A program made the translations under genes and the position numbers. A stretch of 64,000 nt of DNA from assembly GCF_011947195.1 (NCBI RefSeq), contig NZ_JAATVY010000005.1, positions 124,001-188,000 of the forward strand, in the 5' to 3' direction. Shown piece by piece: positions 16,437 to 27,255 of the stretch; position 1 is the stretch's first letter; the number at the start of each line of letters is the position of its first letter. The notes under the pieces were generated by a model. The model was given only the letters and a program-made list of their open reading frames with translations, was not told where the DNA came from and made no database searches. This DNA is from Planosporangium thailandense. GTDB taxonomy: Bacteria; Actinomycetota; Actinomycetes; Mycobacteriales; Micromonosporaceae.

Positions 16437-17125
16437 CCGCGCTGATCCGGATGCGCCTGGCCGGCTACGTGCGGACCGGCCGGTTCCTCGCGCCGCTCCT
16501 CACGTGCCTGCTCGTGCTCGGCGGGTTCTACGGGGGCGGCCAGGCCCCGGCCGGCGAGGCGTACGGGGTGTCGGCCCTGCTGCTGTTCCCGGTGTTCGCC
16601 TGGCAGACGAAGCTGCTGCTGGATGCCGAGCCCGACGTGCAGCGGCGGCTGGCTGTCGTGGCGCTCGGCTCGGCGCGCCGGGAGCGGGCGGCCGGTCTGC
16701 TCGCCGCGGTGGTGGCGGCGCTGCCGCTCGTGGTGCTCGCCCTCGTGCTGCCCTGGGTGCTCGCCGGCATCCAGGTGCACCCGCACCCGGGAGACCCGAC
16801 GCTCGGGTCCGGGATCGCGGTGGGGTTGTGGGCCCATCTGGTCGTCGTCGCGCCGGCCGTCGCGCTGGGCGGGCTCGCGAGTCGCGCCGTCACCCGGGCG
16901 TTCGGCACCGGCGCCGTCGTCCTGGTGTGCGGCGTGGTCGTCACCCTCGTACTCGGCCTGCGCGGGTCACCGGTCTGGTGGCTGGCGCCGCCCGCGCTCC
17001 CGGTCACGCGGCTGGCCGTGCGCGGGTTCGTGCTCGCGGAGGTGGCGAAGCTCACCGCGCACGCCGCGGTGTGGACCGCCGCGGCGGTCGTCGGCTACTC
17101 CCGGGTCCGCCGGTGGCGGATCTGA
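16433..17125 (+). CDS. ABC transporter membrane subunit (putative)
   Basis: 230 residues from GTG 16433, which overlaps the ATPase gene by four bases. About six hydrophobic helices are seen, among them FLAPLLTCLLVLGGFYGGG, GLLAAVVAALPLVVLALVLPWVLAG, AHLVVVAPAVALGGLASRAV and GAVVLVCGVVVTLVLGL. The protein ends in a basic tail (SRVRRWRI). It resembles small ABC-2-type permeases only in layout. The substrate is unknown. With the ATPase it should form an exporter or a membrane-protein-regulating module. Confidence 0.8.
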   Translation: MTALIRMRLAGYVRTGRFLAPLLTCLLVLGGFYGGGQAPAGEAYGVSALLLFPVFAWQTKLLLDAEPDVQRRLAVVALGSARRERAAGLLAAVVAALPLVVLALVLPWVLAGIQVHPHPGDPTLGSGIAVGLWAHLVVVAPAVALGGLASRAVTRAFGTGAVVLVCGVVVTLVLGLRGSPVWWLAPPALPVTRLAVRGFVLAEVAKLTAHAAVWTAAAVVGYSRVRRWRI

Positions 17126-17136
17126 CCCGACCCGAT

Positions 17137-17165
17137 TTGGCGACGGCCGGGCGTTCGCGTACCCT
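17137..17165 (+). promoter_or_regulatory. Promoter of rplJ-rplL
   Basis: TTGGCG (17137-17142), an exact 17-bp spacer and TACCCT (17160-17165). It directly follows the permease stop and predicts a leader of about 235 bases before rplJ. Confidence 0.6.
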
Positions 17166-17171
17166 AGCCTG

Positions 17172-17402
17172 CGTAGTTCCACCCATAGACCGCTGGTCGC
17201 CGTGCTCGCACGGCAGAAGGTCCCGCATCCGCGGGCGACCCGCGCAGGGCGGATGTTCCGCTCGGCTGCAGACGCCGCCGGGTCGGAAGATTCGATGGAC
17301 GGCAAGCGTGACGGTCCGTGTGACCGGTTCCCGCCCCGTGCGCCCTGCGCCGGGGCGTCTCTCGTTTTCCGGGCCGACCAGCCTGAAGTAACGAGAGAGG
17401 AG
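17172..17402 (+). promoter_or_regulatory. rplJ leader with attenuator-like hairpin (candidate L10 leader)
   Basis: About 230 bases of untranslated leader rich in short inverted repeats. Near its end, CGCCCCG (17332-17338) pairs with CGGGGCG (17351-17357), followed by TCTCTCGTTTTCC, a terminator-like tail 40 bases before the rplJ start. In many bacteria the L10-L12 complex binds such a leader and lowers rplJL expression. I assign this from position and shape only; the L10 kink-turn itself was not proven by eye. Confidence 0.5.
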
Positions 17403-17406
17403 GGAC

Positions 17407-17985
17407 ATGGCGGACAAGCCGGTTCGGGCCGACAAGGCCACCGCGGTCGCTGAGCTGACCGAGCAGTTCCGTAGCTCGTCGGCGACGCTGCTCACCGAGT
17501 ACCGCGGCCTCACGGTCGCGCAGCTCAAGGAGCTTCGGCGCGCGCTCGGTCGCGAAACCACGTACTCCGTGGCGAAGAACACGCTGGCGAAGCGCGCGGC
17601 GACCGACGCGGGCATCAGCGGCCTCGACGATTTGTTCACCGGTCCTACCGCGCTCGCCTTCGTCGGCGGTGACCCCGTCGAGGCGGCGAAGGGCCTGCGT
17701 GATTTCGCGAAGGCCCACCCGCTCCTCGTCGTCAAGGGCGGTGTCTTCGAGGGTCGTCCCATGTCTGCGGACGACGTCAAGAAGCTCGCCGACCTTGAGA
17801 CCCGCGAGGTGCTGCTGGCCAAGCTGGCCGGCGCCATGAAGGCAAGCATGAGCAAGGCCGCCGCGACCTTCCAGGCTCCGCTTGCCCAGGCCGCGCGCCT
17901 GGCTGCGGCCCTGCAGGACAAGCGTTCCGCCGAAGGTGGCGCTGAAGCCGCTTCGGTCGAGGCCGAGGCCTCGACCGAAGCCTGA
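17407..17985 (+). CDS. rplJ: 50S ribosomal protein L10
   Basis: 192 residues from ATG 17407, with GAGAGGAGGGAC upstream. The N-terminal rRNA-binding domain includes [21 protein letters not shown] and [12 protein letters not shown]. The C-terminal helix (about 140-175) anchors L7/L12 dimers. The last 20 residues form an Ala/Glu-rich tail. L10 carries the L12 stalk that recruits translation GTPases. rplL follows after 37 bp. The long leader upstream suggests autoregulation by the L10-L12 complex. Confidence 0.97.
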   Translation: MADKPVRADKATAVAELTEQFRSSSATLLTEYRGLTVAQLKELRRALGRETTYSVAKNTLAKRAATDAGISGLDDLFTGPTALAFVGGDPVEAAKGLRDFAKAHPLLVVKGGVFEGRPMSADDVKKLADLETREVLLAKLAGAMKASMSKAAATFQAPLAQAARLAAALQDKRSAEGGAEAASVEAEASTEA

Positions 17986-18022
17986 TCTTGATTTTTCGTA
18001 GCTAGGAAAGGAAAGCCACCTC

Positions 18023-18415
18023 ATGGCTAAGCTCAGCACCGACGAGCTGCTCGACGCGTTCAAGGAGATGACGCTGATCGAGCTGTCCGAGTTCGTCAAG
18101 CAGTTCGAGGAGACCTTCGACGTCAAGGCCGCCGCGCCGGTCGCCGTCGCCGCTGCCGGTGCCCCGGCCGCCGCCGGCGCTGCCGCCCCGGCTGAGGAGG
18201 AGAAGGACGAGTTCGACGTCATCCTCGAGGCTGACGGCGGCAAGAAGATCCAGGTCATCAAGGTCGTGCGTGAGCTGACCGGCCTGGGCCTCAAGGAGGC
18301 CAAGGACCTGGTCGAGGCCGCTCCGAAGCCGGTCCTGGAGAAGGCCAACAAGGAGGCCGCCGACAAGGCCAAGGCCAAGCTCGAGGCCGAAGGCGCCAAG
18401 GTCACCCTTAAGTGA
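18023..18415 (+). CDS. rplL: 50S ribosomal protein L7/L12
   Basis: 130 residues from ATG 18023 after AGGAAAGG. The dimerisation domain at the N-terminus ([26 protein letters not shown]), an Ala/Pro-rich hinge of about 35 residues and the C-terminal factor-binding domain ([27 protein letters not shown]) are all intact. Several copies bind L10 and stimulate EF-G, EF-Tu and IF-2 GTPase action. A two-hairpin element follows the gene and should reduce read-through into rpoB. Confidence 0.98.
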   Translation: MAKLSTDELLDAFKEMTLIELSEFVKQFEETFDVKAAAPVAVAAAGAPAAAGAAAPAEEEKDEFDVILEADGGKKIQVIKVVRELTGLGLKEAKDLVEAAPKPVLEKANKEAADKAKAKLEAEGAKVTLK

Positions 18416-18419
18416 TCTT

Positions 18420-18480
18420 GCGGCGCCTCGTGCGCCGCGTGTCGCGACGGCGGCCGTCCGGGTACACCCCGGGCGGCCGC
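18420..18480 (+). terminator. Double hairpin after rplL (terminator or attenuator before rpoB)
   Basis: A first hairpin pairs 18420-18426 with 18432-18438 (7 bp, loop CTCGT). A second pairs 18450-18462 with 18468-18480 (13 pairs with one wobble, loop TACAC). The tail CTCGTATTTGG is only weakly T-rich, so partial termination is more likely than a full stop. Confidence 0.55.
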
Positions 18481-18834
18481 CTCGTATTTGGGGCCTCTCG
18501 CTGGCGTTTCAGCAGGCCAAGCCGGGGGGCGGGTCGGGCACGGTGGCACCGGCCCGCTGTCGCCGCGGCGGCCGTCCGATCCGACACGCGGCGCGCCGAT
18601 GCGACAGCCCTTGACTCGACGACCACGATCCAGGCAGGCTGAAGCAGCACGACCTTCCGTGGACGCCGCGGCCAACTCGTCCGCCTCCGGCGGGCAGCTG
18701 GCAACCGGCGCGTCCGCCTGGGAAGCGGCCTGTCGGCCGAAGCCCGGGGAGTGGCCAGGTCGGTGCCGAGACGCCTCCGGTCTCTGGATTTCCAGAGGTC
18801 AGAGGGCATTTTTCCGGCACTCACCGATGGCGAC
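18481..18834. other. rplL-rpoB intergenic region, upstream part
   Basis: About 350 bp with no convincing gene. The only further signal noticed is a TTGACT (18611-18616) lacking a good -10 partner. The rpoB promoter follows at 18835. Confidence 0.5.
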
Positions 18835-18863
18835 TCGACAGCGGTTAGCCTTTCGGCTACACT
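18835..18863 (+). promoter_or_regulatory. Promoter of rpoB-rpoC
   Basis: TCGACA (18835-18840), a 17-bp spacer and TACACT (18858-18863). It predicts a start near 18870 and a leader of about 120 bases. In that leader AACG-CCCA (18902-18910) pairs with TGGG-CGTT (18915-18922), followed by a short T run, a possible attenuator. Confidence 0.55.
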
Positions 18864-18990
18864 GCTAGTTTGCGCTGTCTGCCGACTACCCCTCAGTTGT
18901 CAACGGCCCATCCGTGGGCGTTTTCGACGGGGGGCCCTCAGGCTGCGCGCGAAACGGCCGCCGCACCACCGGTCCTCGGAAGGACGCATC

Positions 18991-21900
18991 TTGGCAGCTT
19001 CCCGCCCTGCGAAGACCATTAACTCGTCGAGCGCATTTGCTCCCCGCCGGATCTCCTTCGGCAGGATCACCGAACACCTGGAGGTTCCCAACCTCCTCGC
19101 CCTCCAGACCGAGTCGTTTGACTGGCTGGTTGGCAATGAGGCTTGGCAGGCTCGGTCGGCTGGTGATCAGCACTCACGCTCCGGTCTCGCGGAGATTCTC
19201 GACGAGATCAGCCCTATTGAGGACTTCTCCGGCACCATGTCGCTGTCGTTCTCCGCGCCACGCTTCGACGAGGTCAAGGCCTCGATCGAGGAGTGCAAGG
19301 AGAAGGACCTGACCTACTGCGCACCGCTGTTCGTGACCGCGGAGTTCACCAACCACACCACCGGCGAGATCAAGAGCCAGACGGTGTTCATGGGTGACTT
19401 CCCGATGATGACGCCCAAGGGCACGTTCATCATCAACGGCACCGAGCGCGTCGTGGTGAGCCAGCTCGTCCGGTCTCCGGGCGTGTACTTCGACAAGCAG
19501 CCGGACAAGACCTCTGACCGTGATCTCTCCAGCGTGAAGGTCATCCCGAGCCGGGGTGCCTGGCTGGAGTTCGACATCGACAAGCGCGACACCGTGGGCG
19601 TGCGGATCGACCGCAAGCGCCGCCAGGCGGTGACCGTGCTCCTGAAGGCCATCGGCTGGTCCGCCGAGCGCATCCGTGAGCGCTTCGGCTGGTCCGAGCT
19701 CATGATGACCACGCTGGAAAAGGACCACATCGCCGGCCAGGACGAAGCGCTGTTGGACATCTACCGCAAGCTGCGGCCGGGCGAGCCGCCGACGCGGGAG
19801 AACGCGCAGACCCTGCTCGACAACCTCTTCTTCAACCCCAAGCGGTACGACGTCGCCAAAGTCGGCCGGTACAAGTTCAACAAGAAGCTCAACCTGGACA
19901 TCCCGATCACCACGGGTGTCCTGTCCGAAGACGACATCGTGGCCACGGTCGAGTACCTCTGCAAGCTCCACACGGGCGAAGAGGGCTACGAGGCCGACGA
20001 CATCGACCACTTCGGTAACCGCCGGCTGCGGACGGTGGGTGAGCTCATCCAGAACCAGGTCCGGGTCGGCCTGTCCCGCATGGAGCGGGTCGTCCGCGAG
20101 CGGATGACCACCCAGGACGTCGAGGCGATCACGCCGCAGACCCTGATCAACATCCGTCCCGTCGTGGCGGCGATCAAGGAGTTCTTCGGTACGTCGCAGC
20201 TGTCCCAGTTCATGGACCAGACCAACCCGCTCGCGGGTCTGACCCACCGCCGGCGCCTCTCCGCGCTCGGCCCGGGTGGTCTGTCCCGGGAGCGGGCCGG
20301 CTTCGAGGTCCGTGACGTGCACCCGTCCCACTACGGCCGGATGTGCCCGATCGAGACGCCCGAAGGCCCGAACATCGGTCTGATCGGCGCCCTGTCCACG
20401 TTCGCGCGGGTCAACCCGTTCGGCTTCATCGAGACGCCGTACCGGAAGGTCGTCGGCGGTCGGGTCACCGACCAGATCGACTACCTGACCGCCGACGAGG
20501 AGGACCGGCACGTCATCGCGCAGGCGAACGCGCCGCTGCAGTCCGACGGCAGGTTCGCCGAGGAACGGGTCCTGGTCCGACGCAAGGGCGGCGAGCTCGA
20601 CAACGTCGCTCCCGAGTCCGTCGACTACATGGACGTCTCGCCGCGCCAGATGGTGTCGGTCGCGACGGCCATGATCCCGTTCCTCGAGCACGACGACGCC
20701 AACCGGGCCCTGATGGGTGCGAACATGCAGCGTCAGGCCGTGCCGCTGGTCAAGGCCGAGTCGCCGCTGGTCGGCACCGGCATGGAGTACCGCGCGGCCA
20801 CGGACGCCGGTGACGTCGTGCTGGCCGAGGAGCCGGGTGTGGTCGAGGACATGTGTGCCGACTACATCACGATCCACCAGGACGACGGCCACCGCCGCAC
20901 GTACCTGCTGCACAAGTTCCGCCGCTCCAACGCCGGCTCCTGCATCAACCAGAAGCCGACCGTCTTCGAGGGCGACCGCGTCGAGGCCGGCCAGGTCATC
21001 GCCGACGGTCCGTGCACCGACGAGGGCGAGATGGCGCTCGGGCGCAACCTGCTGGTGGCGTTCATGCCGTGGGAGGGCCACAACTACGAGGACGCGATCA
21101 TCCTGTCGCAGCGCCTCGTGCAGGAGGACGTGCTCACCTCGATCCACATCGAGGAGCACGAGGTGGACGCCCGCGACACCAAGCTGGGTCCGGAGGAGAT
21201 CACCCGCGACATCCCCAACGTCAGCGAGGAGATGCTCGCCGACCTGGACGAGCGCGGCATCATCCGCATCGGTGCCGAGGTCGTGCCGGGTGACATCCTG
21301 GTCGGCAAGGTCACGCCGAAGGGCGAGACCGAGCTGACGCCGGAGGAGCGCCTGCTCCGGGCGATCTTCGGCGAGAAGGCCCGTGAGGTCCGCGACACCA
21401 GCCTCAAGGTGCCGCACGGTGAGAACGGCACGGTCATCGGCGTGCGTACGTTCAGCCGCGAGGACGGCGACGAGCTGTCCCCGGGTGTGAACGAGCTGGT
21501 CCGGGTGTACGTCGCCCAGAAGCGCAAGATCCAGGACGGTGACAAGCTCGCGGGCCGGCACGGCAACAAGGGCGTCATCTCCAAGATCCTGCCGGTCGAG
21601 GACATGCCGTTCCTGGCTGACGGCACCCCGGTCGACATCGTTCTCAACCCGCTCGGTGTGCCGAGCCGGATGAACGTCGGCCAGGTGCTCGAGACACACC
21701 TCGGCTGGGTGGCCAAGACCGGTTGGAAGGTCGACGGCGACGACGCCGAGTGGAAGAAGGCGCTCCGGGCGATCAACGCCCACGAGTCCGAGCCGGACAC
21801 CAACGTGGCGACGCCGGTCTTCGACGGCGCCCGGGAGGAGGAGATCACCGGCCTACTCGCGGCGACCCTGCCCAACCGGGACGGTCAGCAGTTGGTGGGT

Positions 21901-22422
21901 GCTTCCGGTAAGACGCAGCTGTTCGACGGCCGGTCCGGTGAACCGCTGCCCGATCCGATCGCGGTCGGCTACATCTACATCCTGAAGCTCAACCACCTGG
22001 TTGACGACAAGATCCACGCTCGGTCCACCGGTCCGTACTCCATGATCACGCAGCAGCCGCTGGGTGGTAAGGCGCAGTTCGGTGGACAGCGCTTCGGTGA
22101 GATGGAGTGCTGGGCGATGCAGGCCTACGGCGCGGCGTACGCGCTGCAGGAGCTGCTGACGATCAAGTCTGACGACGTTCTCGGCCGGGTCAAGGTCTAC
22201 GAGGCCATTGTCAAGGGCGAGAACATCCCCGAGCCGGGCATCCCGGAGTCGTTCAAGGTGCTGCTCAAGGAGCTGCAGTCGCTGTGCCTCAACGTCGAGG
22301 TGCTCTCCAGTGACGGCGTGGCCCTCGAGATGCGCGAGACCGACGACGAGGTGTTCCGGGCCGCCGAGGAGCTGGGCATCGACCTGTCCCGGCGGGAGCC
22401 GAGCAGCGTCGAGGAAGTCTGA
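18991..22422 (+). CDS. rpoB: DNA-directed RNA polymerase subunit beta
   Basis: 1143 residues from TTG 18991, with GGAAGGA upstream; the first residues (LAASRPAKT) match the usual actinobacterial start, also a TTG. Lobes, fork and flap are complete up to the C-terminal clamp. The rifampicin region ([20 protein letters not shown] then [15 protein letters not shown]) carries the wild-type Asp, His and Ser residues, so the enzyme should be rifampicin-sensitive. Beta forms half of the active cleft of RNA polymerase. rpoC follows after 85 bp. Confidence 0.98.
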   Translation: MAASRPAKTINSSSAFAPRRISFGRITEHLEVPNLLALQTESFDWLVGNEAWQARSAGDQHSRSGLAEILDEISPIEDFSGTMSLSFSAPRFDEVKASIEECKEKDLTYCAPLFVTAEFTNHTTGEIKSQTVFMGDFPMMTPKGTFIINGTERVVVSQLVRSPGVYFDKQPDKTSDRDLSSVKVIPSRGAWLEFDIDKRDTVGVRIDRKRRQAVTVLLKAIGWSAERIRERFGWSELMMTTLEKDHIAGQDEALLDIYRKLRPGEPPTRENAQTLLDNLFFNPKRYDVAKVGRYKFNKKLNLDIPITTGVLSEDDIVATVEYLCKLHTGEEGYEADDIDHFGNRRLRTVGELIQNQVRVGLSRMERVVRERMTTQDVEAITPQTLINIRPVVAAIKEFFGTSQLSQFMDQTNPLAGLTHRRRLSALGPGGLSRERAGFEVRDVHPSHYGRMCPIETPEGPNIGLIGALSTFARVNPFGFIETPYRKVVGGRVTDQIDYLTADEEDRHVIAQANAPLQSDGRFAEERVLVRRKGGELDNVAPESVDYMDVSPRQMVSVATAMIPFLEHDDANRALMGANMQRQAVPLVKAESPLVGTGMEYRAATDAGDVVLAEEPGVVEDMCADYITIHQDDGHRRTYLLHKFRRSNAGSCINQKPTVFEGDRVEAGQVIADGPCTDEGEMALGRNLLVAFMPWEGHNYEDAIILSQRLVQEDVLTSIHIEEHEVDARDTKLGPEEITRDIPNVSEEMLADLDERGIIRIGAEVVPGDILVGKVTPKGETELTPEERLLRAIFGEKAREVRDTSLKVPHGENGTVIGVRTFSREDGDELSPGVNELVRVYVAQKRKIQDGDKLAGRHGNKGVISKILPVEDMPFLADGTPVDIVLNPLGVPSRMNVGQVLETHLGWVAKTGWKVDGDDAEWKKALRAINAHESEPDTNVATPVFDGAREEEITGLLAATLPNRDGQQLVGASGKTQLFDGRSGEPLPDPIAVGYIYILKLNHLVDDKIHARSTGPYSMITQQPLGGKAQFGGQRFGEMECWAMQAYGAAYALQELLTIKSDDVLGRVKVYEAIVKGENIPEPGIPESFKVLLKELQSLCLNVEVLSSDGVALEMRETDDEVFRAAEELGIDLSRREPSSVEEV

Positions 22423-22507
22423 TCTATCCGTGTGGGGGTCGCCACCCGGCGACCCCCGCCCGACCCCTGGCAACCACCCGAGCAACTGATTCGAGGGACA
22501 TAGAAGA

Positions 22508-25500
22508 GTGCTCGACGTCAACTTCTTCGACGAGCTTCGCATCGGGCTGGCTACTGCCGACGACATCCGGCAGTGGTCGCACGGTGAGGTCAAGAAGCCT
22601 GAGACGATCAACTACCGCACCCTCAAGCCCGAAAAGGACGGACTCTTCTGCGAGAAGATCTTCGGTCCGACCCGGGACTGGGAGTGCTACTGCGGCAAGT
22701 ACAAGCGGGTCCGGTTCAAGGGCATCATCTGTGAGCGCTGCGGCGTCGAGGTGACCCGGGCCAAGGTCCGCCGTGAGCGCATGGGCCACATCGAGCTTGC
22801 CGCTTCCGTCACCCACATCTGGTACTTCAAGGGTGTCCCCAGCCGTCTGGGCTACCTGCTGGACCTGGCGCCGAAGGATCTCGAGAAGATCATCTACTTC
22901 GCGTCGTACGTCGTCACCAGCGTGGACGCCGAGGCGCGTCACCGCGACATGTCGACGATCGAGAGCGAGATCGGCGCCGAGAAGCGGCAGGCCGAGAACG
23001 CCCGCGACGCGGAGATCGAGAAGCGCGCCGCCAAGCTCGAGCAGGACCTTGCCGAGCTGGAGGCCGAGGGTGCCAAGGCCGACGTGCGGCGCAAGGTCAA
23101 GGAGGCTGGCGAGCGCGAGATGCGCCAGATCCGCGACCGGGCGCAGCGCGAGATCGACCGCCTCGACGAGGTGCTCGACACCTTCCGCAAGCTGGAGCCG
23201 AAGCAGCTGGTGACCGACGAGCTGCTCTACCGCGAGCTGCGGGACCGGTTCGGTGAGTACTTCGCCGGCGGCATGGGTGCCGAGGCGATCAAGTCCCTGC
23301 TGCAGAACCTCGACCTCGACGCCGAGGCCGAGAACCTGCGCGAGACGATTCGCAGCGGCAAGGGCCAGCGCAAGATCCGTGCGCTCAAGCGGCTGAAGGT
23401 CGTCGCCGCCTTCCTCAACACCAGCAACTCGCCGCTGGGGATGGTGCTCGACTGCGTCCCGGTGATCCCGCCGGACCTGCGCCCGATGGTGCAGCTCGAC
23501 GGTGGCCGGTTCGCGACCAGCGACCTCAACGACCTGTACCGCCGGGTCATCAACCGCAACAACCGCCTCAAGCGCCTGATCGACCTGGGTGCTCCCGAGA
23601 TCATCGTCAACAACGAGAAGCGGATGCTCCAGGAGGCCGTCGACGCGCTGTTCGACAACGGCCGCCGGGGTCGCCCGGTCACCGGTCCCGGTAACCGGCC
23701 GCTGAAGTCGCTGTCGGACATGCTCAAGGGCAAGCAGGGTCGGTTCCGGCAGAACCTGCTGGGTAAGCGCGTCGACTACTCCGGCCGTTCGGTCATCGTG
23801 GTCGGCCCGCGGCTCAAGCTGCACCAGTGCGGCCTGCCCAAGCAGATGGCGCTGGAGCTGTTCAAGCCGTTCGTGATGAAGCGGCTGGTGGACCTCAACC
23901 ACGCGCAGAACATCAAGTCCGCCAAGCGGATGGTCGAGCGGCAGCGGCCGGTCGTGTGGGACGTGCTGGAAGAGGTCATCACCGAGCACCCCGTGCTGCT
24001 CAACCGGGCACCCACCCTGCACCGGCTGGGTATCCAGGCGTTCGAGCCGCAGCTCGTCGAGGGCAAGGCCATCCAGATCCACCCGCTGGTCTGCACGGCG
24101 TTCAACGCCGACTTCGACGGTGACCAGATGGCGGTCCACGTGCCGCTGTCGGCGGAGGCGCAGGCCGAGGCCCGCATCCTCATGCTGTCGAGCAACAACA
24201 TCCTCAAGCCCGCCGACGGCAAGCCGGTCACCATGCCGACCCAGGACATGGTCATCGGCCTGTACCACCTGACCCACAAGCGGGCGGGGATGCTGGGCGA
24301 GGGTCGGTCGTTCGCGTCCGACGCCGAGGCCCGCATGGCGTACGACAACGGCGAACTGCACCTGCAGGCGCCGGTGAAGATCCGGCTGCGGGACATCATC
24401 GGGATCGAGAACGGTGCCGGCGCGGCGCCGTGGGAGGCGCCCGAGGACTGGCAGCCGGGCGACCCGGTGATCGTCGAGACCACGCTCGGCCGGGTGCTGT
24501 TCAATGAGGCCCTGCCGCGCGGGTACCGCTTCGTCAACTACGAGATCCGCAAGAGCCAGCTCTCGGCGATCGTCAACGACCTCGCCGAGCGGTTCCCGAA
24601 GGTCACGCTGGCCGCGACGCTGGACGCGCTCAAGGAGGCCGGTTTCCACTGGGCCACCTGGTCGGGCGTGACGATCGGCATCGAGGACGTGGTCGCTCCT
24701 CCGCGCAAGTGGGAGATCCTGGAGCGCTACGAGAAGGAGGCCGAGCGGATCGACAAGCAGTACCAGCGTGGTCTGATGACCGCCGAGGAGCGTCGCGGCG
24801 AGCTCATCGAGATCTGGACCAAGGCGACCAACGAGGTCGCCAAGGAGATGGAGACCGCGCTGCCGCAGGAGAGCCCGCTGTGGAAGATGATCCACTCGGG
24901 TGCCCGCGGTAACCTGCTCCAGCTCCGCCAGATCTCGGCGATCCGTGGCCTGGTGGCCAACCCCAAGGGTGAGATCATCCCGCGGCCGATCAAGTCCTCG
25001 TTCCGCGAGGGCCTGACCGTGCTGGAGTACTTCATCTCCACGCACGGTGCCCGTAAGGGTCTGGCCGACACCGCGCTGCGTACCGCTGACTCGGGTTACC
25101 TGACCCGTCGTCTGGTGGACGTGTCGCAGGACGTCATCATCCGCGAGGAGGACTGCGGCACCGACCGCGCGATCCCGATGCAGATCGGACAGCGGGCCGA
25201 CGGTCGGGTCGTCGCGCACGAGCACGTCGAGACCGGCGCGCACGCCCGGACCCTGGCCGACGACGTCCGTGACGCCGACGGCAACCTGGTCGCCGAGCGG
25301 GGCATGGACATCAACACGGTCCTGGTCGAGAAGCTCGTGGCCGCCGGGGTCGAGCAGGTGCGGGTCCGCAGCGTCCTCACCTGCGAGTCGAAGCTGGGCG
25401 TCTGCGGTGCGTGCTACGGCCGCTCGCTGCCGACCGGCAAGACGGTGGACGTCGGTGAGGCGGTCGGCATCATCGCCGCCCAGTCGATCGGTGAGCCCGG

Positions 25501-26395
25501 TACCCAGCTGACCATGCGTACGTTCCACACCGGTGGTGTCGCCGGTGAGGACATCACGCAGGGTCTGCCTCGTGTGCAGGAGATCTTCGAGGCCCGGGTG
25601 CCGAAGGGCAAGGCGCCGATCGCCGAGACCCCCGGCCGGGTGCGGATCGAGGACGGCGAGCGGATGCGGAAGATCGTCATCGTGCCGGACGACGGCAGCG
25701 ACGAGATCGTCCACGACAAGTTGTCCAAGCGGGTTCGCCTGCGCGTGCAGGACGGTGGCCACGTCGAGGTCGGCGAGAAGCTGACCGAGGGCACCATCGA
25801 CCCGCACGAGCTGCTGCGCATCCTTGGCCCCCGGGCGGTGCAGGTGCACCTCACCCAGGAGGTCCAGGAGGTCTACCGTTCGCAGGGCGTGCTCATCCAC
25901 GACAAGCACATCGAGATCATCATCCGCCAGATGCTCAAGCGGGTCATGATCATCGACTCCGGCTCGACCGAGTTCCTGCCGGGCGTGCTCGTGGACCGGG
26001 CGCAGTTCGAGGCGGAAAACCGCCGGATCGTCGCCGAGGGTGGCGAGCCGGCCGCCGGTCGACCGGTGTTGATGGGTATCACCAAGGCGTCGCTGGCAAC
26101 GGACTCGTGGCTGTCCGCGGCTTCGTTCCAGGAGACGACCCGGGTGCTCACCGACGCCGCGATCCACGCCCGCAGCGACTCGCTGATCGGCCTCAAGGAG
26201 AACGTCATCATCGGTAAGCTCATCCCGGCCGGTACGGGCATCGCCAAGTACCGCAACATCCGGGTGGAGCCGACCGACGAGGCGAAGGCCAAGGTGTACT
26301 CGATGACCGGGTACCCGGAGTCCGACTACGGGTTCGGTCCGGCCAGCGGCCAGGCCGTTCCGCTGGACGACTTCGACCTGGGCTCGTTCCGGTAG
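22508..26395 (+). CDS. rpoC: DNA-directed RNA polymerase subunit beta'
   Basis: 1295 residues from GTG 22508. The zinc-binding N-terminus has CYCGKY and CERCGVEV. The catalytic magnesium loop is [12 protein letters not shown], and a second zinc site shows as [14 protein letters not shown] charged coiled-coil insertion (about 150-230) is typical of actinobacteria. The trigger-loop region ([21 protein letters not shown]) is intact. With beta, alpha and omega it makes the core enzyme. A strong hairpin follows the stop. Confidence 0.98.
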   Translation: MLDVNFFDELRIGLATADDIRQWSHGEVKKPETINYRTLKPEKDGLFCEKIFGPTRDWECYCGKYKRVRFKGIICERCGVEVTRAKVRRERMGHIELAASVTHIWYFKGVPSRLGYLLDLAPKDLEKIIYFASYVVTSVDAEARHRDMSTIESEIGAEKRQAENARDAEIEKRAAKLEQDLAELEAEGAKADVRRKVKEAGEREMRQIRDRAQREIDRLDEVLDTFRKLEPKQLVTDELLYRELRDRFGEYFAGGMGAEAIKSLLQNLDLDAEAENLRETIRSGKGQRKIRALKRLKVVAAFLNTSNSPLGMVLDCVPVIPPDLRPMVQLDGGRFATSDLNDLYRRVINRNNRLKRLIDLGAPEIIVNNEKRMLQEAVDALFDNGRRGRPVTGPGNRPLKSLSDMLKGKQGRFRQNLLGKRVDYSGRSVIVVGPRLKLHQCGLPKQMALELFKPFVMKRLVDLNHAQNIKSAKRMVERQRPVVWDVLEEVITEHPVLLNRAPTLHRLGIQAFEPQLVEGKAIQIHPLVCTAFNADFDGDQMAVHVPLSAEAQAEARILMLSSNNILKPADGKPVTMPTQDMVIGLYHLTHKRAGMLGEGRSFASDAEARMAYDNGELHLQAPVKIRLRDIIGIENGAGAAPWEAPEDWQPGDPVIVETTLGRVLFNEALPRGYRFVNYEIRKSQLSAIVNDLAERFPKVTLAATLDALKEAGFHWATWSGVTIGIEDVVAPPRKWEILERYEKEAERIDKQYQRGLMTAEERRGELIEIWTKATNEVAKEMETALPQESPLWKMIHSGARGNLLQLRQISAIRGLVANPKGEIIPRPIKSSFREGLTVLEYFISTHGARKGLADTALRTADSGYLTRRLVDVSQDVIIREEDCGTDRAIPMQIGQRADGRVVAHEHVETGAHARTLADDVRDADGNLVAERGMDINTVLVEKLVAAGVEQVRVRSVLTCESKLGVCGACYGRSLPTGKTVDVGEAVGIIAAQSIGEPGTQLTMRTFHTGGVAGEDITQGLPRVQEIFEARVPKGKAPIAETPGRVRIEDGERMRKIVIVPDDGSDEIVHDKLSKRVRLRVQDGGHVEVGEKLTEGTIDPHELLRILGPRAVQVHLTQEVQEVYRSQGVLIHDKHIEIIIRQMLKRVMIIDSGSTEFLPGVLVDRAQFEAENRRIVAEGGEPAAGRPVLMGITKASLATDSWLSAASFQETTRVLTDAAIHARSDSLIGLKENVIIGKLIPAGTGIAKYRNIRVEPTDEAKAKVYSMTGYPESDYGFGPASGQAVPLDDFDLGSFR

Positions 26396-26415
26396 GTCCG
26401 AAAGCTCTCGCAACG

Positions 26416-26452
26416 ACAGTGGGCCCCGAGGCATCGCCTCGGGGCCCACTGT
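26416..26452 (+). terminator. Terminator hairpin after rpoC
   Basis: A perfect 17-bp stem (26416-26432 with 26436-26452) with an ATC loop, 21 bp after the rpoC stop. There is no T run, so termination may depend on the stem alone or on another factor. Confidence 0.7.
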
Positions 26453-26646
26453 CATGTCAGGGGTGCCGGAACCCAGCGGGCCGGATACAAAGCCGGATAC
26501 AAAAAGGCCAGGCCTGCTACCACGGGGGAAGCAGCAGGCCTGGTGCTGACAACGGTACAACCTCGGAGCGCGTCGTGGGGACCGGACTGTTGCTTCAACA
26601 GGTTTTTCTCGGCTCTGGTACGGGACGGATCGATGCGAATCGTCAT
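26452..26646 (-). CDS. Possible small minus-strand ORF containing a terminator
   Basis: 64 codons from ATG 26646 on the minus strand, preceded by GGAGGG at ten bases. The first 30 residues are polar and charged (MTIRIDPSRTRAEKNLLKQQ). The rest is translated from the terminator hairpin and a TATCC-rich repeat, so a full-length product is doubtful. It may be a short leader-type ORF or chance. No gene follows on this strand before rpoC. Confidence 0.3.
   Translation of the reverse strand: MTIRIDPSRTRAEKNLLKQQSGPHDALRGCTVVSTRPAASPVVAGLAFLYPALYPARWVPAPLT
26501..26543 (-). terminator. Minus-strand intrinsic terminator
   Basis: On the minus strand a perfect 11-bp stem (CCAGGCCTGCT pairing with AGCAGGCCTGG, 26508-26543) is followed by CC and TTTTT (26505-26501). 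It would end minus-strand transcripts running toward rpoC. Confidence 0.65.
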
Positions 26647-26652
26647 GGAACA

Positions 26653-26751
26653 CGCACCCTCCGTCAGGCACCGTCGACCGGACCGGTCGGTCCGGCGAGT
26701 CGCCGCGGAGCCGGCGCGGGACCCCGCCCGCGGCTGTGGTCTGCTTGGACT
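26653..26751. other. rpoC-downstream intergenic region
   Basis: The 350-bp space after rpoC holds the two hairpins above and a direct repeat, GCCGGATACAAA (26479-26502). I see no clear promoter for the membrane-protein gene at 26752. Confidence 0.4.
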
Positions 26752-27105
26752 ATGAGCAGCGTCGCGCCGACGGCGGGGCAGCCCAGCCGGCACCCGCTCG
26801 ACCCCGAACCCGTGTCGTCCACCAAAGCGGGCGCCGTTCTGGCGCTCGGCATCGTGGCGGCTTTCACCGGTGTACTGATCGGTGGTCTCGTACCGGCAAC
26901 GATCGCTCTCGTTCTGGCCAGGCAGGCGCGGGTCGATATGCGAGGGGCGGCCGGGTTCCTGGTGGGCCAGCGGCGGGTGCGTACGGGCGTGGCGCTGGCC
27001 TGGGTAGGAATCGTCCTCGCGGCCGCGACGCTCGTCGTGGCGAGCATCGCCGGCCTACTGCACCTGGCTGGGGCCGGCCGGGACTACGGACCCACGGTGA
27101 ACTGA
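26752..27105 (+). CDS. DUF4190-type small membrane protein
   Basis: 117 residues from ATG 26752. A polar Pro/Ser N-terminus (about 25 residues) is followed by two hydrophobic regions: AGAVLALGIVAAFTGVLIGG leading into VPATIALVLARQAR, then VALAWVGIVLAAATLVVASIAGLL. The two helices with an intervening Arg-rich loop match the DUF4190 layout. It probably lies in the cytoplasmic membrane. The function is unknown. No Shine-Dalgarno site is visible, so a leaderless message is possible. A related longer protein follows. Confidence 0.65.
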   Translation: MSSVAPTAGQPSRHPLDPEPVSSTKAGAVLALGIVAAFTGVLIGGLVPATIALVLARQARVDMRGAAGFLVGQRRVRTGVALAWVGIVLAAATLVVASIAGLLHLAGAGRDYGPTVN

Positions 27106-27255
27106 GCAACTGTCCGGCGGGTACGTGCGGCCGGGTCGGGTGCGGCAAGATTCGCGGGGACGGCAGGGGACGGAGCAAGGAGCAGCGGTGGGAAAGCGGG
27201 CAGCATCGACCGGACTGACCGGCCAGGCGGCGGGTTGCCCCGGTGAGCGGGGAGC

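Noticed and set aside
18600-18640. TTGACT as the rpoB -35 element
   Set aside because: No acceptable -10 hexamer lies 16-18 bp downstream; TCGACA-N17-TACACT at 18835 fits better.
19174-21783. An 869-codon open frame opposite rpoB
   Set aside because: Shadow frame of rpoB with biased, feature-poor translation.
22424-26671. A 1415-codon open frame on the strand opposite rpoC
   Set aside because: It is the GC-driven shadow of rpoC; the translation has no family features and rpoC is certain.
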